DNA from: Okapia johnstoni | Lineage: Eukaryota > Chordata > Mammalia > Artiodactyla > Giraffidae | Assembly (NCBI GenBank): GCA_024291935.2 | Contig: CM044313.1 | Span: 81,033,001-81,097,000 of the forward strand | DNA: 64,000 nt | Reading direction: 5' to 3' | Shown: positions 1-10,289 of the stretch, piece after piece | Layout: each line of letters begins with the position of its first letter | How positions within the stretch are numbered: position 1 is the stretch's first letter | Notes under the pieces: model-generated | Seen by the model: the letters and a program-made list of their open reading frames with translations, nothing else | Told to the model about the DNA's origin: nothing | Database searches by the model: none | Made by a program: the position numbers and the translations under genes

Positions 1-51
1 GTGATATCATTTGCATATCTGAGGTTGTTGATGTTTCTCCCTATTTTTGAT
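1..51 (-). mobile_element. BovB LINE, reverse-oriented internal segment (cut by window edge)
   Basis: Read on the minus strand this matches the BovB reverse transcriptase region around the YADD motif; the plus strand shows the complement of the segment seen in sense at 38545-38580. It runs directly into a sense-oriented BovB 3' end at 52, so the two are probably one insertion with an inverted 5' part. The left end lies outside the window. Confidence 0.75.
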
Positions 52-330
52 ATTCATTGGAAGGATTGTTGCTGAAACTGAAGCTCCAATACTTTGGCCA
101 TGTGATATGAAGAGCTGACTCATTGGAAAAGACCCTGATGCTGGGAAAGACTGAAGGCAAAAGCAAAAGGTGGCAGCAGAGGATGAGATGGCTAGATAGC
201 ATCACTGACTCAATGGACATGAATTTGAGCAAACTCCAGCAGTTAGTGGGGAAGAGAGGGGCCTAGCATGCTGCAGTCCATGAGGGCATAAAGAGCCAGA
301 TGCGTCTTAGTGACTAAACAAACAACAAAT
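52..330 (+). mobile_element. BovB LINE 3' end
   Basis: Sense BovB 3' region: the stretch coding for the C-terminal end of ORF2 followed by the terminal segment with a GACTCAATGGACATG block at about 209-223 and a short AAACAAACAACAA tail near 316-328. It lacks most of ORF2 and has no intact frame. It is diverged from the copy at 38148-39390. Confidence 0.92.
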
Positions 331-639
331 GTGGAGTTCAATAAGCAAGCAAAACTAATCTATGCTAATGGATGTCAGAATAACAGTTACCTTTGGGGTG
401 AGTGGTGATAAGCAGGGGTATATAATAAAAGCTTCTGTGTTGGCAAAAATATTCTACTTTTTGATCTTGATAGTAAGCACCCTGGTAAGTTCTTTGTATA
501 CAAATTCATTGGGCTGTCCATTTAAGATGTGCACATTTTCCTGTATGTTTTCTTGAGCTAAAGGTAGTAACTTGTCTAAAACTGAACTTCTCTTCCTCCT
601 ACCTAAACCTGCACTACTCAGATCTTCCCATCTGAGCTA
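331..639. other. single-copy DNA, nothing recognised
   Basis: No repeat family, RNA gene or convincing frame seen. A pyrimidine-rich stretch around 590-690 leads into the L2 element. Confidence 0.5.
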
Positions 640-1312
640 ATGGCTCCCCTATCCTGTGGGTCATCTCCAACTTCATTCTCTCCTCCTCTCACATGTCAAA
701 GTCATCTGTAATTCCTGTTGGTTGTTCAGCATAGGTCTAGCTTCCAGCCACTTTGTCTTCCTCCAGTGGAACTGACACTTGGGTCCATTATGACCTCCTA
801 ACTGGTCTCTCAGCTTCCACCCTGTCCCTTGCTGCATGCTGCTCTTAGAGCTACAGCCAGGCATCCACTCAAAGCCTAAGTCACTGCTTGGCACTCCTCT
901 AGTGGCCCCCATCTCACACAGAGTAAAAGCCAAAGTCCTTAACATGGTTTATGGAGTCTGGTTTATGGGATCTGCACTGTTTTTCTTATACCCTTTCACT
1001 GTCAGCCACTCTGGTCTTCTTGTTGTTCCTTGAACACAGCCTGTGCACCTTCCCTGTATGGCCATTATCCTGCCCATTTCCTTTTCCTGATCATATTTCC
1101 CCCTAGAAAGCTGCATGGCTGTCACCTCTTTTAAGTCTTCTCAGACCTCACCTTCTCGTGAGACTTACTCTAACCATCCTGGTTAAAATACCCTTCCCTT
1201 ATATTCCCCTGCTATGCTTTGAGTTTTACCTTTGTACTTCTTCTTACCTTCTGACAAACTATATATTCTACTTATTTATTTTGCATATTATCTTTGCTCT
1301 TCATACAGACTC
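640..1312 (+). mobile_element. L2 LINE fragment
   Basis: Diverged L2 (CR1-like LINE) in sense. Recognisable landmarks are the CTCCTAACTGGTCTC block near 798-812, AGTAAAAGCCAAAGTCC near 921-937 and the terminal part with TACTTATTTATTTTG near 1269-1283. The many small frames here are chance frames of decayed L2. It ends shortly before a Bov-tA insertion. Confidence 0.8.
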
Positions 1313-1347
1313 CCAGGAAATTTTGAAGCAATTTATAGTTTGGGAAG

Positions 1348-1568
1348 GGCTTCCCTGGTGGCTCAGCAGTAAAGAATCCACCTGCAATGCAGGAGCCATA
1401 GAAGATGCAGGTTTGACCACTGGGTAGGGAAGATCCCCTGGAGGAGAGCATGGAAACCCACTTGAGTATTCTTGCCTGGAGAATCCATGTACAGAGGATC
1501 CTGGTGGGCTACAGTCCATGGGGTTGCAAAGAGTTGGACACAACTGAAGCAACTTAGCACATGTGCAA
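1348..1568 (+). mobile_element. Bov-tA SINE, complete, with 11-bp TSD
   Basis: Full tRNA-Glu-derived head (GGCTTCCCTGGTGGCTCAG start) and Bov-A body ending at the ACACAACTGAAGCAAC block. The flanks carry AGTTTGGGAAG at 1337-1347 and again at 1569-1579, a target-site duplication. The tRNA-like B-box region is decayed (GTTTGACCACTGGG), so pol III activity is unlikely. Confidence 0.96.
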
Positions 1569-1579
1569 AGTTTGGGAAG

Positions 1580-2440
1580 CTCTAGTTTTGACCGTCCTGC
1601 TTTCAGAGTGCTTTTGCATCCTGTTGTTGAGTTTGGTTTTACCCTATGAATTGGCAGAGCACATGCTATTCACACCAAATTTATTGTTTCTGGAGATGAG
1701 GAGACTGGAGCTTAGAGAAGAAGGTCATGGTGCTAGAAGTGGAAGGGCCAAGACTTGTACATTCATGTTCAAGGAATTGATTCCAAGGCCAGTATCTTTG
1801 TATATCATTCCCTATGGCCAATGGCTCTAACTAAAGGGCAGATGAGATACTGAAGAGAACCCGGTGAAGAGGTGGGCCAGGGGGCAGAGGAAGTGACTGG
1901 GACTTAATTTAGTTATGAAGCAAGATAGTGGTGATGAGTATGTGGACATAAAAATGACAGACCCTGGCTTAGAGCTAGCTAGCTCGTTGTCCCCAGTGAC
2001 TGCTGTGGAGTCAAGTAAGGACAGTCCTTGCTTGATCCCATGTCCAGAGGCTGGAAGTGAAGCAGAAGAAGGGCAGATTCCTTAGTGACCAAATACCTCA
2101 ACTTCAGAGCAATGTTTCTGGATTGTGAAATTATATTCCTTTTTTTCCCCAGAACTTTCTTTAATTATGGATTAATGAATTTTACAGCATTGCAAGATAA
2201 ACAGCTTATTATGCAATTATTTGTTGCATTTCTGTGTACAAGCAATAAGTAACCCAAAAATGATGTTAAGAAATCAGTTTCAGTCACAATAATAAGATAC
2301 TTAGCAATGCATGTAACTAAAGCAGTGCGATATATCAGAGCACCAAAAGGTATAGAGCTCAACTTAGAGAAATTAGAGAAAATCTCAATAAATGGAGAGA
2401 TAGTTCAGTGTTTTATAAATGGATTATAAGATGGTTGCAT
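1580..2440. other. single-copy DNA, nothing recognised
   Basis: No family recognised. The section 1840-2080 is purine-rich; 2160-2440 is AT-rich. No splice-flanked open frame stands out. Confidence 0.45.
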
Positions 2441-2530
2441 AGCTCTATAATTTAATAAAAACTTCTAAGCTGTGCACTTACAACTGGTGAATTTTATGGT
2501 CTGTAATTCATACCTCAATAGAGTTATTTA
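2441..2530 (+). mobile_element. L1M 3' end fragment, sense
   Basis: The run from CTGTGCACTTACAACTGG to CATACCTCAATAGAG resembles the last part of old L1M 3' UTRs (a cytidine-start block followed by TATACCTCAATAAA). It is one of the few L1 pieces in sense orientation in this window. Confidence 0.5.
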
Positions 2531-3110
2531 AAAATATTGTTTTTTTTTAATGACCCTTCTGGGTATAGGTGCTAGGATGTATTTATGTCAGAAAGCTAAT
2601 TTTATGTTTGTGCTTTTGAAATAAAGACTGTTGAATATATATAAGAGTTTATTAAAACCAGGATATTTTTATATTCCTAAGTCCAGTCTCTAACTGATAA
2701 ACTCCTTAACATTCATCATCATAGATTTCAGCTTCTAAACTTGTACAAGCTTTTATTTATGTCCACAGCTAAGCAAACTTGCCAAGTATGTTTTTTGTGT
2801 TGTTAAAACTATTATGGTGTTTCCTGTGAGGAGAAGAGGGGAGGAGAAAATAGGGCGCCTCGGATAAAAATGAAGCCGAAAGCTGTGGCTCCTGTTCGGG
2901 TACAGTCACCTCAGTAACCCGCATGGCAGTCAAACAGTTATACTGAGAAGTTTTCTTCACTAAATGGAAACCAGCGGTTAAATTTTCCACAGCGAGGGAC
3001 TCTTTAACTTTGCTAGACTTCCCAGTGTGAGAAGTCCACGTATCATTTAATCCCTCTATTAAACATCTTTCTTTTAAGGTGGGGAAGTTCCCTGTGAAGC
3101 AGCATCTGTC
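2531..3110. other. single-copy DNA with a local CpG-retaining patch
   Basis: No repeat recognised. Between about 2850 and 3050 there are roughly eight CpG dinucleotides, in a window that is otherwise strongly CpG-depleted. No promoter motif or frame supports a gene. Confidence 0.4.
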
Positions 3111-3115
3111 ATGTT

Positions 3116-3182
3116 ACTTTTATTTTTTATTGGGAACCTGGTTGCTTTACACTGCTGTGTCAACTTCTGCTGTACAGCAACA

Positions 3183-3221
<39 letters not shown>

Positions 3222-3659
3222 CCCCTTTTTTGATTTCTTTCCCATTTACGTCACCACAGGGCACTAAACAGAGCTCTCTGCCCCACACAGCAAGTCCTCA
3301 TTAGTCATCTCTTTTATACAGAGCAGTGCATATATGTCAATCCCTGTCTCCCAATTTATCCCACCCTCGCCCTATTCTTCACGTCTGTGACTCTATCTCT
3401 GCTTTGCTAATAAGATCACCTATACCATTTTCCTAGACTCCACATATATGCATCAATAAACAATGTTTGTTTTTCTCTTTCTCACTTACCTCACTCTGTA
3501 TGACAGGCTCTAGGTCCATCCACACGTCTGCAAATGACACAGTTTCATTCCTTTCTGTGGCTGAGCAGTACTTCATCATATATATGAACCATTCCTCTGT
3601 CTACGGACATCTAGGTTACCTCCCTGTTCTGGCTATTGTCCTTGTTTTGCTGGTACCCG
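3116..3659 (-). mobile_element. L1 LINE 3' end, antisense
   Basis: Plus strand reads the complement of an L1 3' UTR of artiodactyl type: TTTTATTTTTTATTGG start, the CTGTACAGCA block, then the segments around CTCTAGGTCCATCC (3508) and TGGCTGAGCAGTA. It contains a (TA)n expansion. A Bov-tA has inserted at its right end. Confidence 0.82.
3186..3221. repeat. (TA)n microsatellite
   Basis: About 15 TA units, then one G interruption. It sits inside the antisense L1 3' end at a point where the parental L1 already has a short TATA-like stretch, so it probably grew by slippage. Confidence 0.9.
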
Positions 3660-3671
3660 CAGACCTCTTAG

Positions 3672-3868
3672 GGCTTTCCAGGTGGCACTAGTGGTGAAGA
3701 ACCTGCCTCCCAATGCAGGAGATTTAAGAGATGTGGGTTCAATTCCTGGGTCGGGAAGATCCCCTGGAGAAGGGAATGGCAACCTACTCCAGTATTCTTG
3801 CTGGAGAATCCCATAGACAGAGGAGCCTGGCAGGTTGGACGCGACTGAAGTGACTTACCACGCATGCA
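3672..3868 (+). mobile_element. Bov-tA SINE (GGTGGCACTAGTGG subtype) with 12-bp TSD
   Basis: Head of the GGTGGCACTAGTGG / GAGATTTAAGAGATGTGGG subtype, then the Bov-A body with the middle of its 3' part deleted (GGCAGG joins straight to TTGGACGCGACTG). Target-site duplication CAGACCTCTTAG at 3660-3671 and 3869-3880. Confidence 0.96.
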
Positions 3869-3880
3869 CAGACCTCTTAG

Positions 3881-4689
3881 TGGTCTCAGATATTCTGTAG
3901 GATTTCCGTAAGAATCAGGTCCAAATTTCTAAAGATTATTTCACTTACATTTTTATATTCTCTCCATCCAACTTTCCTGGTAAATAGATTTGAGATAGCT
4001 TATGATTTGAGAGGACCAATAGCATAAACATAAAAGATAGTGTATGTGGGGGTGGGGGATATGTGAAAAGCCAAAAATATTCTGCTAGTGGGTTTACTGT
4101 GTTGGAAACATCTGGTTTTTGTCATTCTGAAATCTGGAGAGAAAATGAAAAGTAGCAGTTACTGTCTGATTAAAACATGCTTAATATTTGGTTACAGGGA
4201 GCTGGAAATTTTAGGAGTATGCAATCTAAGACAAATTCATCACACAGATCTTATTTAAGGGACATTGACTTCATTAGTGGGTTTTTATTTTTACAGACCT
4301 ATTTTAAAGCATTGTTTTCTGCTACCAGAGGAATGTTCTGTTTACCCAATAGCATTCTCCAGAGAGTAAAATGCAGCATGCTTAGGTTGGGGGTTTCCTG
4401 GGGGGAGCTTTGCATTGTGAGGATCACACTTGTGTTTCTATTCTTGCTGCTGCATTCTTAGCACTCCACGATCTAGCATGACCTAGCATCATTCTGCGCA
4501 TCGCTGTCTTCAGTGCTTTTAACCTGAGTTTGCAAGTTAAATTTAAACTTCTTGAGGACTGAAATGTCTTTCTCTTATGTACTCCCTCAATTCCAGGCCC
4601 CAAACGTTTTAAAAGCTACAGAGTCTTCAGCCATCTCTCAAATGAGTTTGACTATAGAGTCAGATCAATGACAAGATTTGAACTTGAAT
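3881..4689. other. single-copy DNA, nothing recognised
   Basis: No family recognised. A 94-codon open stretch at 4177-4461 has no domain or splice context and is treated as chance. Confidence 0.45.
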
Positions 4690-4835
4690 TCTCATCTAAG
4701 ATTATATTGGATGAGAGATTTAGAGACAAGAAGCTTCGGTTTGGGTACTGGCTCCAACACTTAGAAATTGTGAACCTTAGTTTCCTCTTCTGTAGAATGG
4801 GGCAGTTAATGACCCATTTCTCACATGACCTTTAC
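4690..4835 (-). mobile_element. MIR SINE fragment, antisense
   Basis: Contains the reversed MIR core pattern: CTCCAACACTTAG, then TAGTTTCCTCTTCTGTAGAATGGGG at about 4779-4803. Old and diverged; ends near the L2 start. Confidence 0.6.
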
Positions 4836-4837
4836 TG

Positions 4838-6005
4838 TCATAAATTTTATAGTCAGGTTTTAGTGAACCCATCAGTAGCACTTGACATAAATAATCCCTT
4901 TCTCCTTTCTGTTACATTGTATTCATATGGTTTCCAGGACACCAAACTCTTTCTGTATTGTTGGTCACTCCTTGGTTTCTTTTGCTAGTCTCTTCTTGAC
5001 CTCTAAAACTAAGTGTGCTCTAAAACTAACCTGTAGCCAACTTTTATTTCTCTCTATCTCTACTCATTGGCGATCTAACCAAACACAAATATAGGCTGAT
5101 ATATGCTATGAATCCGAAGTTAATATTGGCAGTCCATATTCCTCTCCCTCAGACTTCAGACTCATGTTCGTTGAACTGATTATTCAATGTCTCCACCTGG
5201 AAGTCTACTAGAAATCTCAAACACATCCAAGACTGAACTCCGGACCTCCCCACTCCTCACTCTCTAAACTCGCTTTACCCACAGCTTTCCCCATCTCAGT
5301 TCATGACTGCTTCATTCTTTGGTTGCTCAAGCCAAAAACCTTGGTGTCACCCCTCTCTTATCTTTCTCTCACTTCCCATGCAAACCATTGGGAATTGGTT
5401 GGCTCTACCTTTCAAGAAGACTGCTGATAGTTGGAACATCCTGATTTCAACTTCAGTATTTTTCTCACCAATTCCAATGCCAATATCAGAGTCACACCCC
5501 ATGCTTTTACCCCTATATAATATCATTCAAAGGTTATTGGAGGAAAACATGTAACTTGTCTCCTTGCTTCTAAAAGAAGCTCTCCTACATGGCAGTCATA
5601 GTGATTCTTTGAGAAAATGTCAGCTTATGTCACTTCCTGCTTAAAATTCTGCAATAGCTCCTCATCCCATCCTAAACAGAAGCCAAAATCCTCCCACACA
5701 GTGATCTACAATCTAGTACCTATATGGTTCCCACCCTCAAACCATCTCCACTAGAGGATTTGTACTGGCTTTTCCCTCTGCCTGGAATGCTTTCCCCCTA
5801 GACCTCCTGTTTATCTTCATTAAAACGTCATGTTCCCCATGGACCTGACCCTGACTGTCAGATTTCAAATTGCACTCCCTCACATCCAAACAACAACTTT
5901 GTCTTTTTCCCATAGCACCTTTCTATCTCATAAGTTACCATTTTACTTATTTATGTTTGATGTCCCTGCTGTTGGAATGTAATATAAGATCCATAAGTCC
6001 ATATG
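4838..6005 (+). mobile_element. long L2 LINE fragment
   Basis: Best-preserved L2 of the window, about 1.15 kb. Landmarks in order: TTCCAGGACACCA (4934), CTCATTGGCGATCT, CCAAGACTGAACTCC, CCCCATCTCAGTTCATG (5290), AAAACCTTGGTGTCACC, CCTCTGCCTGGAATGC (5777) and the terminal ATTTACTTATTTATG region. This covers the end of the reverse transcriptase ORF and the 3' UTR. The frame is broken. Confidence 0.85.
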
Positions 6006-6261
6006 GGAAGAACCAATGAGTTCATAATTTTCCAGAATTGACAAGAGACTCAATCCTCAGATGGAAGAAGCACCCCAAGCCTCAAGTAGGACAAGTAAAC
6101 ATAAATCTAGGTGCATTTCATAAAAAACACTTAAAGTCACCAAAAGCAAATACTAGACTGGTATAGAATTTCTCATTAGTAACAGTAGAGGTCAGTGGAC
6201 AATACAGTAGGGCCCCTGGAGGAAAATGACTGTTAACATTGAATTCTGAATCTGCCAAACC

Positions 6262-6400
6262 CTTGTTACTCAAAGTGTGATGGCGGACCAGCAGCACCAC
6301 AATCATCTGGGAGCAAGTGAGAAATGCAGGGTCCACCCCAGACTGACTGAATCATAGTAGTTTCACAAGATCCCCAGGGGTTTTATACGTTTGTTTTAAC
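6262..6400 (-). mobile_element. MER5-type hAT DNA transposon fragment
   Basis: Reads TTACTCAAAGTGTG, GACCAGCAGCACCAC, CATCTGGGAGC, then GGGTCCACCCCAGACTG and ACAAGATCCCCAGG, the order of a reversed MER5-type non-autonomous hAT-Charlie element. The subfamily is not resolved. Confidence 0.65.
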
Positions 6401-6699
6401 AAGCTCATAAAAGTTGGTGAATATTCACAACTTATAAAGTTTGTGAATCCTTGAACTAAATTATCATCCAAATGAGACCAAAACAAGTAGATTTCAAACA
6501 AAGAATAAGAGAACCTTGATACAAAATTATTTCAATAAGAAGCACATTCAACCCAAAGGAAAGAAGGATGTGGGAAAAAAAGAAATTGGCAAATGTAGGT
6601 AAACCTAAAGAATTTAAGACATAGCCCTTATTCTCAGGGAGGTTACCATACTGCTGAGAAGAGGAAACCAACATACACAGGAAACGGGACCATTATGTA
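6401..6699. other. single-copy DNA, nothing recognised
   Basis: AT-rich, no repeat or frame recognised. Confidence 0.4.
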
Positions 6700-6850
6700 C
6701 CCTGGAAGTAGTTGTCAGGAAACCTCGATTCTGGTCTGGAATTTGCCATCGTTCGCATGTGTGTTTGACTTTAAAGTAGCCTTTTAATCTATCTGAACCT
6801 CAATTTTCTCATCTATGAAAGGAGTTAAGTCACTGTTTTTAAAACTTGTT
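6700..6850 (-). mobile_element. MIR SINE fragment, antisense
   Basis: Diverged reversed MIR: ATTCTGGTCTGGAATTTGCC followed by CTGAACCTCAATTTTCTCATCTATGAAAGG at about 6799-6828. Confidence 0.55.
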
Positions 6851-7119
6851 TGACCCTGACCCACCATAAGAAATGCATTTTACATCTTGACCCTGTTCAT
6901 TCATATGAAACAACACAATTAAATGTTAATCAGAATGTGCTTTCCCTTTCTGTGGGCAGTGAACTTGAATGTTTTCTATTCTATTTCCTTTATAAATTTA
7001 CTGCTGTATTTTGACTTGAAAATGATAAAACTGAAGGCTCTCTAAAGCTCTTTTTCGTTCTAACCATATATAATTCATTCTTAACGGTAAATATGAAATA
7101 ACATACAATCTCTAGATGA
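6851..7119. other. single-copy DNA, nothing recognised
   Basis: AT-rich sequence without recognised features. Confidence 0.4.
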
Positions 7120-7275
7120 CTGGTTGTTAAACTTGGCTGCACATTAGAAACTCTTGGGTTGGTGTTTCCTCATTACTGATACTTGTGTCCCACCTTAGAG
7201 ATTCTCATTTAATTGGTATGGCATGTAACCCAAGGTCAGGCTTTTTAAAAGCTTCTTTCATGGTCCACAACTAAG
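7120..7275 (+). mobile_element. MER5-type hAT DNA transposon
   Basis: Starts GGTTGTTAAACTTGGC with CACATTAGAAACTC, then CCCACCTTAGAGATTC and TTAAAAGCTTC, the order of a sense MER5-type element. The terminal inverted repeat at the right is decayed. Confidence 0.7.
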
Positions 7276-7739
7276 CCAACTCCTGAGAGCCATTGCTGAC
7301 AGAGAGTCCCCTGTGTTTGAAGCATCTTTGCAAATGGAAATAGCTTTTCCCAGGCTCTGCTGTTTGGTGGCTCCCCACAGCCTTTGTAAAAAAAAAAACC
7401 GTCATACTAGTGTGCATAAAGATTGACATTTCTCTAATCGTTGAATCCTTTCTCCTGCTTAAAGTTCACGCTTGCCCTCTTTGCTTCCTTGGGCACTTTG
7501 CAGAATCAGCTGTCACCTCTCTGTCCTGTGCCCTACTTCGTTGTCTCTAGCTCTAGCTCCATCCTCATCCCCTTGTCCCTGGACATTTAAGCGTGCCCTA
7601 ATCACCAGAGGAAAAAAAATTCTCCCCATCTTATCTCTTTTTTCTCTCTTCTGTAGTAAAGCTTCCCGTGTGAACAAAGATGTCTGCTGCCCCCTTCACA
7701 CTCGCACCTCTCATCAACCAGCTACCCTCTGCCTTCCAC
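7276..7739. other. single-copy DNA, possibly diverged 5' part of the next L2
   Basis: An A12 run at 7388-7399 and pyrimidine-rich sequence from 7440. A 128-codon open stretch at 7472-7858 has no domain and runs into L2; the pyrimidine richness explains its lack of stops. Confidence 0.35.
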
Positions 7740-8710
7740 CCCTGCCCCTTTCATCAAAACTTCTTTTGTCAAGGTCACCAGTGCCTCTTAGACTGTTGGG
7801 TTCAATGGACACACTTCAGGGCTTAACTTGCTTGAACTCTCTTACCTTAGTTTTCTAAGAACTTTATACTTTCTTAATTTGTTCATTAGTTTCAGGTCAC
7901 TTCATCTCTTGCTCACCACCCCTGCCCCCCTACTTCCTGGCTTTACTCTTTCTCAGAGCTTAGTTCCATGTCTTTGATTTCATTTTTATGCCATGCTTTC
8001 TATCTCATCTTTTTCCATTTCTATCTGTATGAAATAACTTGTAAATTCCTATTTTTTTGCCCCGGATCTTTGTTTTGAGCTCCAAGTGCTTCCTTACTGA
8101 TGATCTCCGTGTGGATATCACACAAACTCAATTTGTCCAAGGCTGAATTCATTGTCCTTTCCAACCTTTTTCTGTCGGTTTCACTGTCTCAGTAAATGGT
8201 ATCAATATCACCCAGTGGCACCAGCTAGAGTCCTGCACATCCTCCAGGCTCCTTCCTCTGTTATCTTCCACAGCCTATGAATCATCACATCCTGTTGATT
8301 CTACCTTGTACATTTCTCTTCTCTCTCACTGTCACCCATCCTGTTAGCGTCTTCCCAGAGCCATCCACCACACCCTGACTGCAGACTGAAAATTGCTTCC
8401 TGCCTGCACTTTAACCCCTGGAATTCATTTTCCACTTACTGCCTCTGTATATTTTGAAAATGTACATCTGCTCATGGCATTCCTTGTTTAAAACCCATTA
8501 ATGTCTTTCTGTGACCCCAGAATACAGTCGAAACCCTTTCTCACTGCTTACACAGCTCTTTCCCTCTGGCTCCTTTGTGTCTGTAGTCATTTTTCTCTGT
8601 TCTCATTCTGTTTCAACAATATTGGAGTTTTATCTCCTCCAGAGTTCCACATTCCTTTCTGCCTTTGGGTCTTTGTCTTTGCTACTTTTTGTCTCCCTCT
8701 TCCTGCAAAA
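7740..8710 (+). mobile_element. L2 LINE fragment
   Basis: Sense L2 with GTCAAGGTCACCAGTGCC at 7768-7785, AAGGCTGAATTCATTG (8139), CACTGTCTCAGTAAATGG (8182), CATCCTGTTGATTCTACC (8288) and CAGAATACAGTCGAAACC (8518). The order equals that of the copy at 4838-6005. Heavily mutated, and no frame survives. Confidence 0.75.
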
Positions 8711-8794
8711 GTTATTATGTAGATAAGACAAATAAATTTCAGAAGAAGTGACTTGCTGGTGGACATTTCATCTGTTTGCTCATTAGAAAAGAAC

Positions 8795-8981
8795 TGAAAT
8801 TCCACCATGAGTGTACATGTGTCCCCCATCCAGACCTTCCCTACCACCTCCCTCCCCATCCCATCTCTCAGGGTCATCCCAGTGCACCAGCCCTGAGCAC
8901 CCTGCCTCATGCATCAAACCTGGACTGATGATCTATTTCACATATGATAATACACATGTTTCAATGCTATTCTCTCAAAGT
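8795..8981 (-). mobile_element. L1 LINE 3' end fragment, antisense (ruminant type)
   Basis: Matches the complement of ruminant L1 3' ends: TGTGTCCCCCATCC, CTCCCTCCCCATCCCATC, CACCAGCCCTGAGCACC, then TTCACATATGATAATACACATG. Only about 190 bp is retained. Confidence 0.8.
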
Positions 8982-9014
8982 ACGAAAAAGAACGATAATA
9001 GCATGGAATCAAAC

Positions 9015-9245
9015 ACACTTAGAATGTGTGTCTAGAATCAGACACACTTAGCTTCAGCTTTTAGCTCCATCACTTACTGTGTGACTTTGTCAAATGACAT
9101 AACTCTTCTGAAATCCTTGTTTTCTTCATCTGTAGAATGGAGATGATGGTAGAACCTTTATCATTCGGTTCCTGTGAGGATGAAATGAGAAAGTAGATGT
9201 AAAAGTCTTTTTACAAAGATGGGCACATAATAAACATTAAATGGA
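9015..9245 (-). mobile_element. MIR SINE, antisense, nearly full length
   Basis: Reversed MIR in proper order: TCCATCACTTACTGTGTGAC (9067), TCATCTGTAGAATGGAGATG (9127), GTGAGGATGAAATGAG (9173) and GGGCACATAATAAACATTAAATG (9221). This is the best MIR copy in the window. Confidence 0.85.
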
Positions 9246-9488
9246 AATCTGGTGTTGTGTTGTTGATTTGTCATCATCATCCTCAGCATCAGTTGGCTTA
9301 TTTTGTGATTTTTTGTATGGACTAGAAGGAGAGCCAGACTGCAGGCTGCATTCTTTCCTAAGTATGGCTCAGCCACTGTCAGCTCCCGCAGCAGGAAGGG
9401 AAGCATGTTACTGAGGCGAAACCCAGAGGAACTTACGCCTTGTGACTGTTTTTAAAGAAATGGTGGTTTTTAGTGTAGACTCTAGATT
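9246..9488. other. single-copy DNA, nothing recognised
   Basis: No repeat or gene evidence. Confidence 0.4.
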
Positions 9489-9844
9489 TCATTTATTTTT
9501 TAATTGAAGATTAATTACTTTATAGAATTTTGTTGGTTTCTGCCAAACATCGACATAAATTGGCCATAGGTATACATATGTCCCCTCCCTCTTGAACCTC
9601 CCTCCCATCTCCCACCCCATCCCACCCCCGTAGCTTGTTCTAGAGCCCCTTTGGATTCCTTGAGCCGTACAGCAAATTCCCATTGGCTATCTATTTTACA
9701 TATGGTAGTGTAACTTTCCATGTTACTCTCTCCAGGCATCTCACCCTCTCCTTCCTACCCCTCTGCCCTGTGTCCATAAGTCTGTTCTCTGTCTGTGTCT
9801 CCATTGCGACCCTGCAAATAATTTCATCAGTGCAATATTTCTAG
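9489..9844 (-). mobile_element. L1-BT-type LINE 3' end, antisense
   Basis: Starts with the complement of an A-rich tail (TTTATTTTTTAATTGAAG), then TTTTGTTGGTTTCTGCCAAACATC, CTCCCTCTTGAACCTCCC (9584) and the CCATTGGCTATCTATTTTACATATGG block near 9680. It is the same 3' end type seen in sense at 34731-34814. The copy is 5'-truncated to about 350 bp. Confidence 0.88.
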
Positions 9845-9881
9845 GTAGAATCTATATTTTAAATTCTCTGAATGTGCTAGT

Positions 9882-10103
9882 TATGTGCTGTTGTCGTTGT
9901 TCAGTCACTAAGTCACATCTGACTCTTTTTAACACCTGGACTGCAGCATGCCAGGCTTCCCTGTCCTTCCTATCTCCCAGAGTTTGCTCAAACTCATGTC
10001 CGTTGAGTCAGTGATGCCATCCAACCATCTCATCCTCTGTCATCCATCAGAGGGCAAACAAAAGAAGCAAGAACTACAATCCCACAGCCTCTAGAATGAA
10101 AGT
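9882..10103 (-). mobile_element. BovB insertion (chimeric) with 11-bp TSD
   Basis: From 9889 to about 10060 this is the complement of the BovB 3' end (TTGTTCAGTCACTAAG, CATGGACTG-like block, CTCATCCTCTGTCATCC). AATGTGCTAGT lies at 9871-9881 and again at 10104-10114. The interval between them holds the BovB piece plus about 43 bp (10061-10103) that I do not recognise as BovB and that would lie at the 5' side of the insertion. Confidence 0.8.
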
Positions 10104-10289
10104 AATGTGCTAGTAAACAAATCTAATTTTAGACATTTGTATTTATTTACTCCTTAGACTGCAGTAGACTCTAATTAAACATAATTATATTTAATTTATT
10201 TTTAAGTGTTCTGTAATTTACGTTCTTTACAAAGCCATTTTTTTCCAAATTAGAAAAGGCTTCTTTTTTTCTTTTATAGCACAGGCATC

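Noticed and set aside
7472..7858. 128-codon plus-strand frame
   Set aside because: Pyrimidine-rich DNA running into L2; the lack of stops follows from composition.
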